Shown here in pieces: positions 1 to 6,560 of a stretch of DNA of 11,429 bases. Under the pieces are notes generated by a model. It saw only the letters and a program-made list of their open reading frames with translations. It was not told the DNA's origin and did not search any database. Location of the stretch: assembly GCA_964403795.1 (NCBI GenBank), contig CAYOHP010000118.1, positions 1 to 11,429 on the forward strand, in the 5' to 3' direction. The position numbers and the translations under genes were made by a program. The stretch comes from CAYOHP01 sp964403795 [NCBI: uncultured bacterium]. Lineage in GTDB: Bacteria; Muiribacteriota; UBA6191; CAZXTJ01. The number at the start of each line of letters is the position of its first letter. Position 1 is the stretch's first letter.

Positions 1-2
1 CG

Positions 3-281
3 GACCAGGGCACCCTGGTGATCCGGGCGTTCCTCGACAGCTTCGCCTACTCGACCAGCCAGGCGATCACGCCCACCATGGCCCTCGACTTCCGAGAGGA
101 CGTCGCCACCGGGAGCGCCGCCGGCACCCTGGAGACGACCTACTACCCGTCCTCGACCCCGCCCTCGCCGATGGATCTCGCCATCTATGGTCCGGAAGCG
201 CTGGCCACCTACCAGGCCCGCCTGGAGCCGGCGCCCCGGGTGGACCAGCGCCGGCCCGGCGTCCGGCTCGAGAAGTACTGA
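3..281 (+). CDS. C-terminal fragment of an unrecognised protein
   Basis: The reading frame is open from the left edge and ends at a TGA at 279-281, giving about 92 residues of the C-terminal end. A GTG at 18 could be read as a start, but the frame continues upstream without a stop and GTG there reads naturally as Val in a beta-like stretch (GTLVIRAFLDSF), so I take this as a truncated gene. The middle is rich in Thr, Ser and Pro (YYPSSTPPSP), followed by a charged tail ending in RLEKY. I recognise no family, membrane segment or catalytic motif. It converges with the kinase gene that ends at 351. Coding is supported by the natural-looking protein composition and by a hairpin right after the stop; the function is unknown. 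Confidence 0.6.
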   Translation, partial: DQGTLVIRAFLDSFAYSTSQAITPTMALDFREDVATGSAAGTLETTYYPSSTPPSPMDLAIYGPEALATYQARLEPAPRVDQRRPGVRLEKY

Positions 282-285
282 TCCC

Positions 286-302
286 CCGCGGGCTCCCCGC
301 GG
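286..302. terminator. GC-rich hairpin between convergent genes
   Basis: CCGCGGG, loop CTC, CCCGCGG form a perfect 7-bp stem beginning 5 bases after the stop at 281. It lies in the 69-base gap between two convergent genes, where a bidirectional terminator is expected. There is no T-tract on either side, so it is not a canonical intrinsic terminator; this is common in very GC-rich genomes. The structure is seen directly; the terminator role is inferred. Confidence 0.4.
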
Positions 303-350
303 CGGGCTCCGAGCGCCCGAGGATGTTCCCGGGCTGGCAGCTCCCGGAGC

Positions 351-2429
351 CTACTGTCCCGCCAGCTCCAGTACGGGCATCATGAGCTCCATCACCCGGC
401 GGTGCCCGGTCTCCACGCCGCGTCCAGGGTCGGTCTCCAGCCACCGCCAGAACTCCCGCACCTGGGCATGGATGTCGTTCCTGGCACCGACCCCCGCCCG
501 GTAGTAGCCGGCCATCACCCGATCCGCGAAGCGGGCGAAGACCCTGGGGTCGCGTCCTCCGGGCGGGCAGTGCTCGGCCCATTTCCGTTCCGCCGCCAGG
601 ACCGGTCCCGCCAGGTCCATCAAGCCGGGTTGGCCTTCGGGGATCCGTCCCTCCGTCACCCTGTCGACCAGGTCCTCGAGCACCTCCCCGGCCTCGGCAC
701 AGCGGGCCGCTTCGCGCACCACGATCCGGGGGATCGCCGACAGCGAGACGACGAACTGCAGGCGGTCCCGCCCGCGCGGCTCGTCCCAGCCGCGCCGCAT
801 GCCGCGCAGCACCATGTGGAGCTGCTCCGCGGTCAGGTATTCGGCGTGGTAGGCGGCCGCGGCCAGGATCCGCGGGGAGGCCTCCGGCCCCCTTCCCAAG
901 CCCCGCCGGTACCCGGCCTGGAGCAGGTCGACCAGCGCCAGGTGGCGCTCCTGCAGGGAGCGGTGCAGCTCGAGCCTGCGTTCCAGGGTGGCGGGAACCC
1001 CCGGCGCACCCGGGTCCAGGACCCCCCGCCGGGCGGCCTCGGTATCGACCGCCAGATGGAAGGTGAGCTCCAGGGCATCGAGGAGATCCGGATCCCCCTT
1101 GCCCGGCGGATCCTCGGAATCGGTTCCGTCCCCGGCGACGGCCAGCTCCAGGTACTCCATCGACGTCGGGGCGAGGAGTTCCTCCAGGGCGGTCAGCGAA
1201 TGGTCGCGGCGGGCGGATCCCCCGGAACCGATTGCCAGATGCCGCCCCGCGGCCTCCCCGACCCAGTGCCTGACCTCCGGGATCCGGCCCGACCCGGGCC
1301 TCCGTTGCGGCTGCGTCGCATGCCCCGGCGCGGGCGCCCGGTTCGATGCGCCGACCGCGCCCTGCCCGAGCTCGGAACCTGGCGCCGGACCCGAGCCGCG
1401 ACCCAGGAGCACCGTCCCGACCGCGACCGAGAGGGCGATCAGGACCACCGGTACGGTCCACGCCGGGAGCCGACGGGCGATCCGGGCCCGGCTCCGGGCT
1501 CCCGATCGGGTGCCGGCACCGCCCTCCCCGTCCTGTACCGGGTCTCCGATCCGGGTTCCCTGGACCGGCAGGGCAACCAGCGCCTCGGTGGGCCCCGACC
1601 ATCCCGATCCCCTGAGTGCCCGGGCGAAGGCCCCCATGTCGGCGAATCGGTGTTCGGGGACGCCCGAAAGGGCCCGCTCCAGGGAAGGCCTCATCCTGGG
1701 GGCCGGATCCTGGTCGGGAGGCGGCATCCGGGTACCCGGTTCCGCCTCGGCCTCCTTCCCCAGATCCGGGACCCCGACCCGATCCCGGTAGCGTCGGCCG
1801 TACACCGCCTCGAAGAGGGTCGCGGCCAGGGAGAACTGGTCCCCGGAGGGTCCGTACTGGCCGGCGAGGAGCACCTCCGGAGCGAGGTACGCGAGGGTTC
1901 CGAGGGCGGTTCCGGCCGTGGTCCGGATGGTTTCCGGATCCAGCTTGCGGGCCAGGCCGAAGTCCGCCAGGACCGGCGAGCCGTCCGCCCTGAGCAGGAT
2001 GTTGCCGGGCTTCACATCGCGATGCAGCACGCCTCGCCGGTGCGCATGTGCCAGGGCGTCCCCGAGCTGGGCTCCCAGGCGGGCGGCCTCCTCCTGGTCC
2101 ATCCGGCCCTCGCGGGCAAGCCGCGCCTCCAACGTCGATCCCTCCACGAACTCGTAGAGGATCCAAGCCTCGCCCGTGGCCGCGATCCCATGGTCGAAGA
2201 CCTTGACGATGTGGGGATGCGACAGGCTCGAGGTCAGGCGTGCCTCGTCCTCGAATCGTTCGCTCGACCGGTGGTCGAGGGCGCCCGCGGAGAGCAGCTT
2301 GATCGCCACCCTCCGATCGAGTTCGGGGTCATGGGCCTCGAGCACGACCCCGAAACCGCCGCGCCCCACCACCCGCTCGGCGTGGTAGCGGTGGAGTTCC
2401 TCGGGCAGCTCGGGCAGTCGGCTCGTCAT
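351..2429 (-). CDS. Transmembrane Hanks-type Ser/Thr protein kinase with helical extracytoplasmic domain
   Basis: This 692-residue protein should phosphorylate Ser/Thr on cytoplasmic targets and sense something outside the membrane. The kinase domain covers about residues 16-272: glycine loop GRGGFGVV (22-29), VAIK lysine K44, catalytic loop HRDVKPGN (136-143, D138), DFG (156-158) and APE (183-185). All key residues are present, so it should be active. A basic juxtamembrane stretch (about 308-320) precedes one membrane helix (about 324-343), which puts the kinase inside and the C-terminal ~345 residues outside. That region has no PASTA, NHL or TPR pattern; it is mainly helical, with a distinctive LAAERKW..HCPP...DP segment at 611-628 that is also found in the neighbouring upstream protein. 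The ATG start overlaps the upstream stop (ATGA at 2426-2429), implying translational coupling, and GGGA lies just before it. Stop TAG at 351-353. The kinase assignment is certain; target and ligand are unknown. Confidence 0.96.
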   Translation of the reverse strand: MTSRLPELPEELHRYHAERVVGRGGFGVVLEAHDPELDRRVAIKLLSAGALDHRSSERFEDEARLTSSLSHPHIVKVFDHGIAATGEAWILYEFVEGSTLEARLAREGRMDQEEAARLGAQLGDALAHAHRRGVLHRDVKPGNILLRADGSPVLADFGLARKLDPETIRTTAGTALGTLAYLAPEVLLAGQYGPSGDQFSLAATLFEAVYGRRYRDRVGVPDLGKEAEAEPGTRMPPPDQDPAPRMRPSLERALSGVPEHRFADMGAFARALRGSGWSGPTEALVALPVQGTRIGDPVQDGEGGAGTRSGARSRARIARRLPAWTVPVVLIALSVAVGTVLLGRGSGPAPGSELGQGAVGASNRAPAPGHATQPQRRPGSGRIPEVRHWVGEAAGRHLAIGSGGSARRDHSLTALEELLAPTSMEYLELAVAGDGTDSEDPPGKGDPDLLDALELTFHLAVDTEAARRGVLDPGAPGVPATLERRLELHRSLQERHLALVDLLQAGYRRGLGRGPEASPRILAAAAYHAEYLTAEQLHMVLRGMRRGWDEPRGRDRLQFVVSLSAIPRIVVREAARCAEAGEVLEDLVDRVTEGRIPEGQPGLMDLAGPVLAAERKWAEHCPPGGRDPRVFARFADRVMAGYYRAGVGARNDIHAQVREFWRWLETDPGRGVETGHRRVMELMMPVLELAGQ

Positions 2430-3724
2430 GGTTCCCGCTCGGCGACGACCTCTGCCCAGTCCCGATCCGCCCGGCCCCCGGCCAGCCGATCGAGGCGCGC
2501 CTCGACCTGTTCCCAGCCTTCCCTCAGGCGACCCGGGATCCGGTCGTGCTCGAGACCGCCTCGATAGAACGGCCCACCCACGTAGCGGGCCAGCCGCCAG
2601 ACCGACCAGGCGGCTTCCGCCACCGGCCCTCGGACCGTTCCCGCAGCCGCATGGAGTCCCTCGAGCCGGGCCTCCACCCGGGCCAGCGGGTCGGGTTCCT
2701 CCGGCGGGCAGTCATTGGCGCGCCACCAGCGGATCTCTTCCCGGGCGAGCACCAGGCCGAGGGCCGCCGAGGCTTCGGGATCCTCCTCCCGCCGGGCGGA
2801 GGCCGCCAGAGCATCCAGGAGGGTGCGCCGCCGCGACGGATTCGGGGCTCGCCTCCGCGGCGACCGGGTGAGGATCGCCAGGGCTCCCCGTACCAGCAGC
2901 CTCCGGGAGAGGCGGGAGGAAGCCACCTCGAGGGAGGCCGCCACCCGCTCGGCGAGCCGGGCGACCGTCGCCTCGGGTTCCCGGTCCGGCAGCAGCCAGC
3001 AGGCGAGCGCCAGGAGCGAAGCGTCCCGCTCCACGAGCCGGCTCTCGGAGACCGCCAGCCAGAGCGCCCGGCAGACGTCCATGGCCTCGACCAGGACCTC
3101 CCGGCCGGCGATCAACCGCTCGTCCAGGCTGGCCATGCGGATGGGGTCCTCGACCAGGGCACCCAGGACCTCGAGGTCGCCCATGAAGGGAAGGACCAAG
3201 TCGAGGATGCCGGTCCCGGTCCGCTCGGGCAAGGAACTCTGCCGCATGTCCCTGGCCGGCGATCCCTCCCCGGCGACCGCCAGCCACGCGGCCAGCGCTT
3301 GCCCGAACGTCTCCCAGGCGGCCACCACCCCGGTGCGATCCCGCGTGAGTCGGGTGATCACCTCCTCTTCGACCTCGTCGGGCGTCTCCCCGGCATGCCA
3401 GGACACCACCCGCCAGCGTCCCGGATCGGCCCTGAGAAAGGGCGCCAGACCGATCAACGCCTGTTCCAGCTCCGCCTCGCGGGTCCCCGTCCCGCCTCCC
3501 GCAGCCGTCTCCATTGCGGACCCCGGCCGGCTCTCCGCCACGCCGCCCGGATCGGGAGGAGCCGAAGCGGGCCCGGCCGCTTCGCTGCCTCCGGGGCCCC
3601 CCTGCGAGAGCATTCCCACCAGGAGGGCGGCGAGCAGGGCGAGCACCACCGTCGGCAGGCCCCGGCCCGGGGGACCCGGACCGTCGCCCGTGCCGACCGA
3701 CCCGGTCGGGATCCTGGGCAGCAC
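2426..3724 (-). CDS. Single-pass membrane protein paired with the kinase; shares its extracytoplasmic domain
   Basis: This is a 432-residue protein from a GTG start at 3722-3724, preceded by GGAG four bases upstream. One membrane helix spans about residues 24-39 (LPTVVLALLAALLVGML), followed by a low-complexity Gly/Pro/Ser linker (about 41-82) and a long helical region to the end. I know no named family. Residues 200-370 run parallel to the C-terminal part of the downstream kinase: LDERL...R, then RLLVR (275-279), then VLAREE..WW....CPP..EDP-like (325-346, C339-P340-P341, D345-P346). The two genes overlap by 4 bases, so they are surely co-expressed and the products may heterodimerise through these domains. 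The frame stays open upstream to a TAG at 3872-3874 and encodes a plausible peptide (GDLDNSFSGWWNRSA) without ATG/GTG/TTG, so the true start could be further upstream at a rare codon such as CTG at 3778. Confidence 0.8.
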   Translation of the reverse strand: MLPRIPTGSVGTGDGPGPPGRGLPTVVLALLAALLVGMLSQGGPGGSEAAGPASAPPDPGGVAESRPGSAMETAAGGGTGTREAELEQALIGLAPFLRADPGRWRVVSWHAGETPDEVEEEVITRLTRDRTGVVAAWETFGQALAAWLAVAGEGSPARDMRQSSLPERTGTGILDLVLPFMGDLEVLGALVEDPIRMASLDERLIAGREVLVEAMDVCRALWLAVSESRLVERDASLLALACWLLPDREPEATVARLAERVAASLEVASSRLSRRLLVRGALAILTRSPRRRAPNPSRRRTLLDALAASARREEDPEASAALGLVLAREEIRWWRANDCPPEEPDPLARVEARLEGLHAAAGTVRGPVAEAAWSVWRLARYVGGPFYRGGLEHDRIPGRLREGWEQVEARLDRLAGGRADRDWAEVVAEREP

Positions 3725-3890
3725 CGCGCTCCGGTTCCACCAGCCGCTGAAGCTGTTGTCGAGATCGCCCTCGGACAGGTCCGGCCCTTCGCCCGCACCG
3801 GAACGGGTCGCCCTGGAGTGTAGGCCGAGCCCCGGCGGACGACCGAGCTGGCGCGGTCGGGAGCCTCTGGGCTATCCTCCCGCCGCCCGA

Positions 3891-3959
3891 CGCACCCACC
3901 CGGTGCGGACAGAGGCCGAAGCTACGTGGACCGGGGTGCGGCGGCAGGGTGTCGCACCC
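3891..3959. repeat. Four alternating copies of hexamer CGCACC/GGTGCG forming two stem-loops
   Basis: CGCACC occurs at 3891-3896 and 3953-3958, and its reverse complement GGTGCG at 3902-3907 and 3935-3940. The first two form a 6-bp stem with a 5-base loop (CGCACCCACCCGGTGCG). The last two form a 7-bp stem (GGGTGCG 3934-3940 with CGCACCC 3953-3959) with a 12-base loop. Copies one and three, or two and four, could also pair, giving mutually exclusive folds. The repeats sit between a candidate -10 box and the ribosome binding site of the transglycosylase gene, so an operator or leader-RNA switch is plausible. The repeats are seen; the function is inferred. Confidence 0.45.
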
Positions 3960-3973
3960 GAGACCACCCCCCA

Positions 3974-3981
3974 GGGGGGAG
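3974..3981 (+). promoter_or_regulatory. Ribosome binding site of the transglycosylase gene
   Basis: GGGGGGAG at 3974-3981, with GGAG ending 9 bases before the ATG at 3991, favours that ATG over an in-frame GTG at 3949. A C6 run at 3967-3972 lies directly upstream and could partly pair with the G-run, and GGAGATCTCC at 3978-3987 is a 10-base palindrome. Both could modulate access to the site. Confidence 0.7.
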
Positions 3982-3990
3982 ATCTCCGCC

Positions 3991-5715
3991 ATGGCGCGCC
4001 GAAAGCTCGGTCGAATCTCGTCCCTCCTCCTGGCCGCGACCTTCTCGTGGCTCTCGCCGGCCCGCCCCGGAACCCTGGTCGTGGAACTCGGCTTCGATTC
4101 CGGGCGGGTCGAGGGCTGGCTGGCGACCACCGCAAGCTCCGGCTCCCCGGAGATCGTGAGGCGCCACCCGGGACGCCACCCCGAGACCCACCTCGAGTTC
4201 GATCTCGCGGGCACCCCGGGCCATCTGCTGACCTTCGCCAGCCATCCCACCGGCGGGGAACACGCACCCGAACTCTGGCTCGCCACCGGGGCCGGCCTGG
4301 TTCGCGCCTGGCCCGGACCCGGGCGGGAACTCCTCTGGATCGAGCCGACCCTGCTGGCGCCGGCCGCCGCCCGCGAGCCTTCCCTCGCGGTGCAGCGGAC
4401 CCTGGGCGGCGAGAACGGACGCACCCCCTGGCTGCGGACCTCCGAGACCTATCGGGTGGGAGAGGACGGACTCGCCCTCCTGGAGCGGGTCCCACCGGCC
4501 GCCCGGACCGTGGACGAGATCCTGAACGTCGCCGCCGACGCCCTCCACCATGGGCTCCCCGGCGAGGCCGCCCAGGTGCTCCGCACCCTGCCCCACGGCG
4601 ATCCCGGGATCGTGGCCCGGGCCGAGGACGCCATCGTCGAGGCGGCCTCCTACCACGGGATCCCCTGGGACCCCGTCCCTCCCGAGTGGGCCGCTCTCCA
4701 GGCCGTCCTCGAGGAGCTCGCGGCAGGCCCGTCGGTCTCCCCGGACCGCCTCGCCGACCCGGAGGAGCCGCGCCCGGTCGAGGTCCGTCCCGATCCCGGC
4801 TACCGGTCGGACCTGCCGGCCCTACCCGACGATCCGGCCGCACTGACCCCGGCCATGGCCCTCACCATCGTGCGCTCGCTGGGGTTCTTCCGTCCGGTGG
4901 TCACGATCTCGCTCAAGCGGAAGTACCAGGCCTATGTCCAGACAGGCCCATTGCCTGCGGGCATCCCGGTCGACACCTTCGCCCAGTACCAGATGGCGCT
5001 CCTGGCGGTGGCCCATGGCGCGGGAGGGCCGGACCAGTCGAAACTGGCCGCCAACCGCAAGGCATACTTCGATCCGAGGCGCGCCTTCGACCTGGACGCC
5101 ACCGTCTACGACTGGTGGGGGAAGCCCAAGCTCCGGCTCCGCCAAGCCGTGCTCGGGGAGGCCCGTCGGCTCTCCGCCGTGCTGGCAGCCTTCCCTGACC
5201 TCCCCGATCTGGGACGGCTCGAGACCGAGGACCACTACCGGAGCGCCATCCACCGGGCCGCGGCTTCCCTCGGTACCGAGCGGATCGGACTCGCCTGGGG
5301 CGAGGCCGAGAAGGTCCGCCTGCTCGACAGCCTCATGTACCAGGAGTCGCGCCGCAACCACTGGAAGGCCCGGGAGATGACGGTCTCCAACGCCGGCGCC
5401 ATCGGCTTCGGGCAACTGATGCCCTTCAACCGGGAGTATCACCCCGACCTCGACGAGTACCACCCCTACCAGAACATGGAGGCTCTCTCCCACGACATGA
5501 CGCGATGGATCGAGGAAGCCCGGGCCCCCAGGACCGAAGCTTCCCGCAAGGCGTCGCGTCTCTATCCCACCGCTCCCATGGGCCGGCTCGAGTTCGCCCT
5601 CGCCATGTACAACGGCGGCTTCGCCACCACGGCCTTCGCCAGGGAGCACTACGCCCCCTCCATCCTGAAGATGTTCCACCAGGGCGGACCGCCCGATCCC
5701 ATCCGGAGTCCCTAA
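3991..5715 (+). CDS. Secreted lytic transglycosylase (SLT/goose-lysozyme fold) with long N-terminal region
   Basis: This 574-residue protein should cleave the MurNAc-GlcNAc bond of peptidoglycan in the cell envelope. Residues 1-27 look like a signal peptide (MARRK, then a hydrophobic ISSLLLAATFSWL, then SPARPG). The transglycosylase domain is C-terminal (about 440-565): catalytic E452 in YQESR, GAIGFGQLMP at 469-478 and ALAMYNGG at 536-543, matching the family's ES, GxxQxMP and AYNxG blocks in order and spacing. Residues ~28-150 look beta-rich and ~165-430 mainly helical; I do not recognise either, and the protein is much longer than a bare SLT domain. The start is set by the GGGGGGAG site at 3974-3981 and by the signal peptide; an in-frame GTG at 3949 would add 14 unlikely residues. 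It is followed immediately by an M23 peptidase gene. The enzyme class is secure; a structural or sporulation-like role instead of turnover cannot be ruled out. Confidence 0.92.
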   Translation: MARRKLGRISSLLLAATFSWLSPARPGTLVVELGFDSGRVEGWLATTASSGSPEIVRRHPGRHPETHLEFDLAGTPGHLLTFASHPTGGEHAPELWLATGAGLVRAWPGPGRELLWIEPTLLAPAAAREPSLAVQRTLGGENGRTPWLRTSETYRVGEDGLALLERVPPAARTVDEILNVAADALHHGLPGEAAQVLRTLPHGDPGIVARAEDAIVEAASYHGIPWDPVPPEWAALQAVLEELAAGPSVSPDRLADPEEPRPVEVRPDPGYRSDLPALPDDPAALTPAMALTIVRSLGFFRPVVTISLKRKYQAYVQTGPLPAGIPVDTFAQYQMALLAVAHGAGGPDQSKLAANRKAYFDPRRAFDLDATVYDWWGKPKLRLRQAVLGEARRLSAVLAAFPDLPDLGRLETEDHYRSAIHRAAASLGTERIGLAWGEAEKVRLLDSLMYQESRRNHWKAREMTVSNAGAIGFGQLMPFNREYHPDLDEYHPYQNMEALSHDMTRWIEEARAPRTEASRKASRLYPTAPMGRLEFALAMYNGGFATTAFAREHYAPSILKMFHQGGPPDPIRSP

Positions 5716-5719
5716 GGAG
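5714..5719 (+). promoter_or_regulatory. Ribosome binding site overlapping the upstream stop codon
   Basis: AAGGAG at 5714-5719 overlaps the TAA stop (5713-5715) of the transglycosylase gene and lies 6 bases before the ATG at 5726. This is an ideal Shine-Dalgarno site, confirms the downstream start and suggests coupled translation of the two enzymes. Confidence 0.8.
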
Positions 5720-5725
5720 CCCCGC

Positions 5726-6556
5726 ATGCCCCGCTGCCGTCCCGTCCTGTGCCTGCTCGCCGGCGCCTGTCTCTCCCCGCATCCGTCCCCCGCCGGCAGC
5801 GGGTTCGCCGCGGTCGAGTCCCTCTCCCCGAGTCCAGGGCTCGTCCGGGAGGACTCCCGGCAGTCGGATCCGTCCTGCGATACGGTGTCGGCGGTCCTGG
5901 GCCGGGACCGGGGCTCGCTGGCGGCCCTGGCCCGCGGATCCGGCCTGCCGCTCTGGGCCGTGTTCCGCGCCTTTCGAGGCGCGGCCCGCGGCACCCGCCC
6001 GCGACCCGTCGAGGCGGGAGCGCCCCCCGAACTGTGGTTGGCAGTGCCCGGTCCGGAGCGCCTCGCCACCCCCGGGTTCTTCACCCGCATGCCGCTCGAC
6101 CAGTGGCGTACCCCCGAGGACGGCACCTGGGGCGTCTCCCGGTCCGGAGGCCGGCGCCGGCACAAGGGCATCGACATGCATGCCCCCGAGGGCACGCCGA
6201 TCTTCACGGTGGCCGACGGCACCGTGGTGCGGGCCTGGACCGAGAAGCCCCTGGACCAGGACGGGGGCTACGGGAACTACGTCATCCTCGAGCACCGGGC
6301 CCGAGACGGCGCCGGCTATCGCTACTGGACCTACTACACCCACATGAAGGACCCGCCGACCGTGAGCGAGGGCGACCTCGTTCCCGCCGGGACCCGGATC
6401 GGCGAGGTGGGTCGGAGCCCGGTGGGCCGCTTCGAGAACCCCCATCTCCACTTCGAGGTCCGGCTCGCCGACGGCAGCGAGCTGGGGGTGGCGGTCAATC
6501 CCACGCCCTTCGGCGCCTTCCGCCCCCGGTTCACCACCGGCGAGGGCGCGTACTGA
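5726..6556 (+). CDS. M23-family zinc metallopeptidase (LytM type), exported
   Basis: This 276-residue protein should be a peptidoglycan endopeptidase or a related envelope regulator. The N-terminus (MPRCRPVLCLLAGACLSP) is a short export signal; LAGAC at 11-15 weakly resembles a lipobox, so it may be a lipoprotein anchored at C15. Residues ~50-110 contain SAVLGRDRGSLAALARGSGLPLWAVFRA then a PELWLAVPG strand, reminiscent of a degenerate LysM-like module, although I cannot assign it firmly. The M23 domain is at about 143-260, with HKGID (H146, D150), the catalytic-type H206 in YYTHM, and HLHFEVR (H240, H242). All four metal-binding or catalytic positions are present, so activity is expected, unlike degenerate LytM activators. 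It is co-transcribed with the transglycosylase, which cuts the glycan strand while this enzyme would cut the peptide. It ends at TGA 6554-6556, only 4 bases from the stop of the convergent vWA gene. Confidence 0.93.
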   Translation: MPRCRPVLCLLAGACLSPHPSPAGSGFAAVESLSPSPGLVREDSRQSDPSCDTVSAVLGRDRGSLAALARGSGLPLWAVFRAFRGAARGTRPRPVEAGAPPELWLAVPGPERLATPGFFTRMPLDQWRTPEDGTWGVSRSGGRRRHKGIDMHAPEGTPIFTVADGTVVRAWTEKPLDQDGGYGNYVILEHRARDGAGYRYWTYYTHMKDPPTVSEGDLVPAGTRIGEVGRSPVGRFENPHLHFEVRLADGSELGVAVNPTPFGAFRPRFTTGEGAY

Positions 6557-6560
6557 CCGC

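Larger units (their letters stand above)
3725..3990. promoter_or_regulatory. Divergent promoter region between kinase operon and cell-wall hydrolase operon
   Basis: These 266 bases separate two outward-facing operons and must hold both promoters. For the right-hand operon, TATCCT at 3873-3878 is the best -10 candidate (4 of 6 bases), without a convincing -35. For the left-hand operon, the minus strand has TACACT at 3822-3817 (4 of 6), about 92 bases before the GTG start, again without a good -35. Two inverted repeats and a strong ribosome binding site lie in the right half and are listed separately. The location is secure; the exact promoter boxes are weak guesses. Confidence 0.5.

Noticed and set aside
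402-2567. 721-residue plus-strand open frame opposite the kinase
   Set aside because: It is antisense to a kinase with every catalytic motif intact; its Arg/Pro/Gly/Gln-rich composition is typical of mirror frames in GC-rich DNA.
3949-3990. Longer start (GTG at 3949) for the transglycosylase
   Set aside because: It would place a Pro-rich stretch before a good signal peptide and skip the strong ribosome binding site at 3974-3981.
2715-5198. 827-residue plus-strand open frame across the divergent region
   Set aside because: It crosses two real genes in the wrong frame or strand, has Ser/Arg/Pro-biased composition and no domain, and would bury the divergent promoters.
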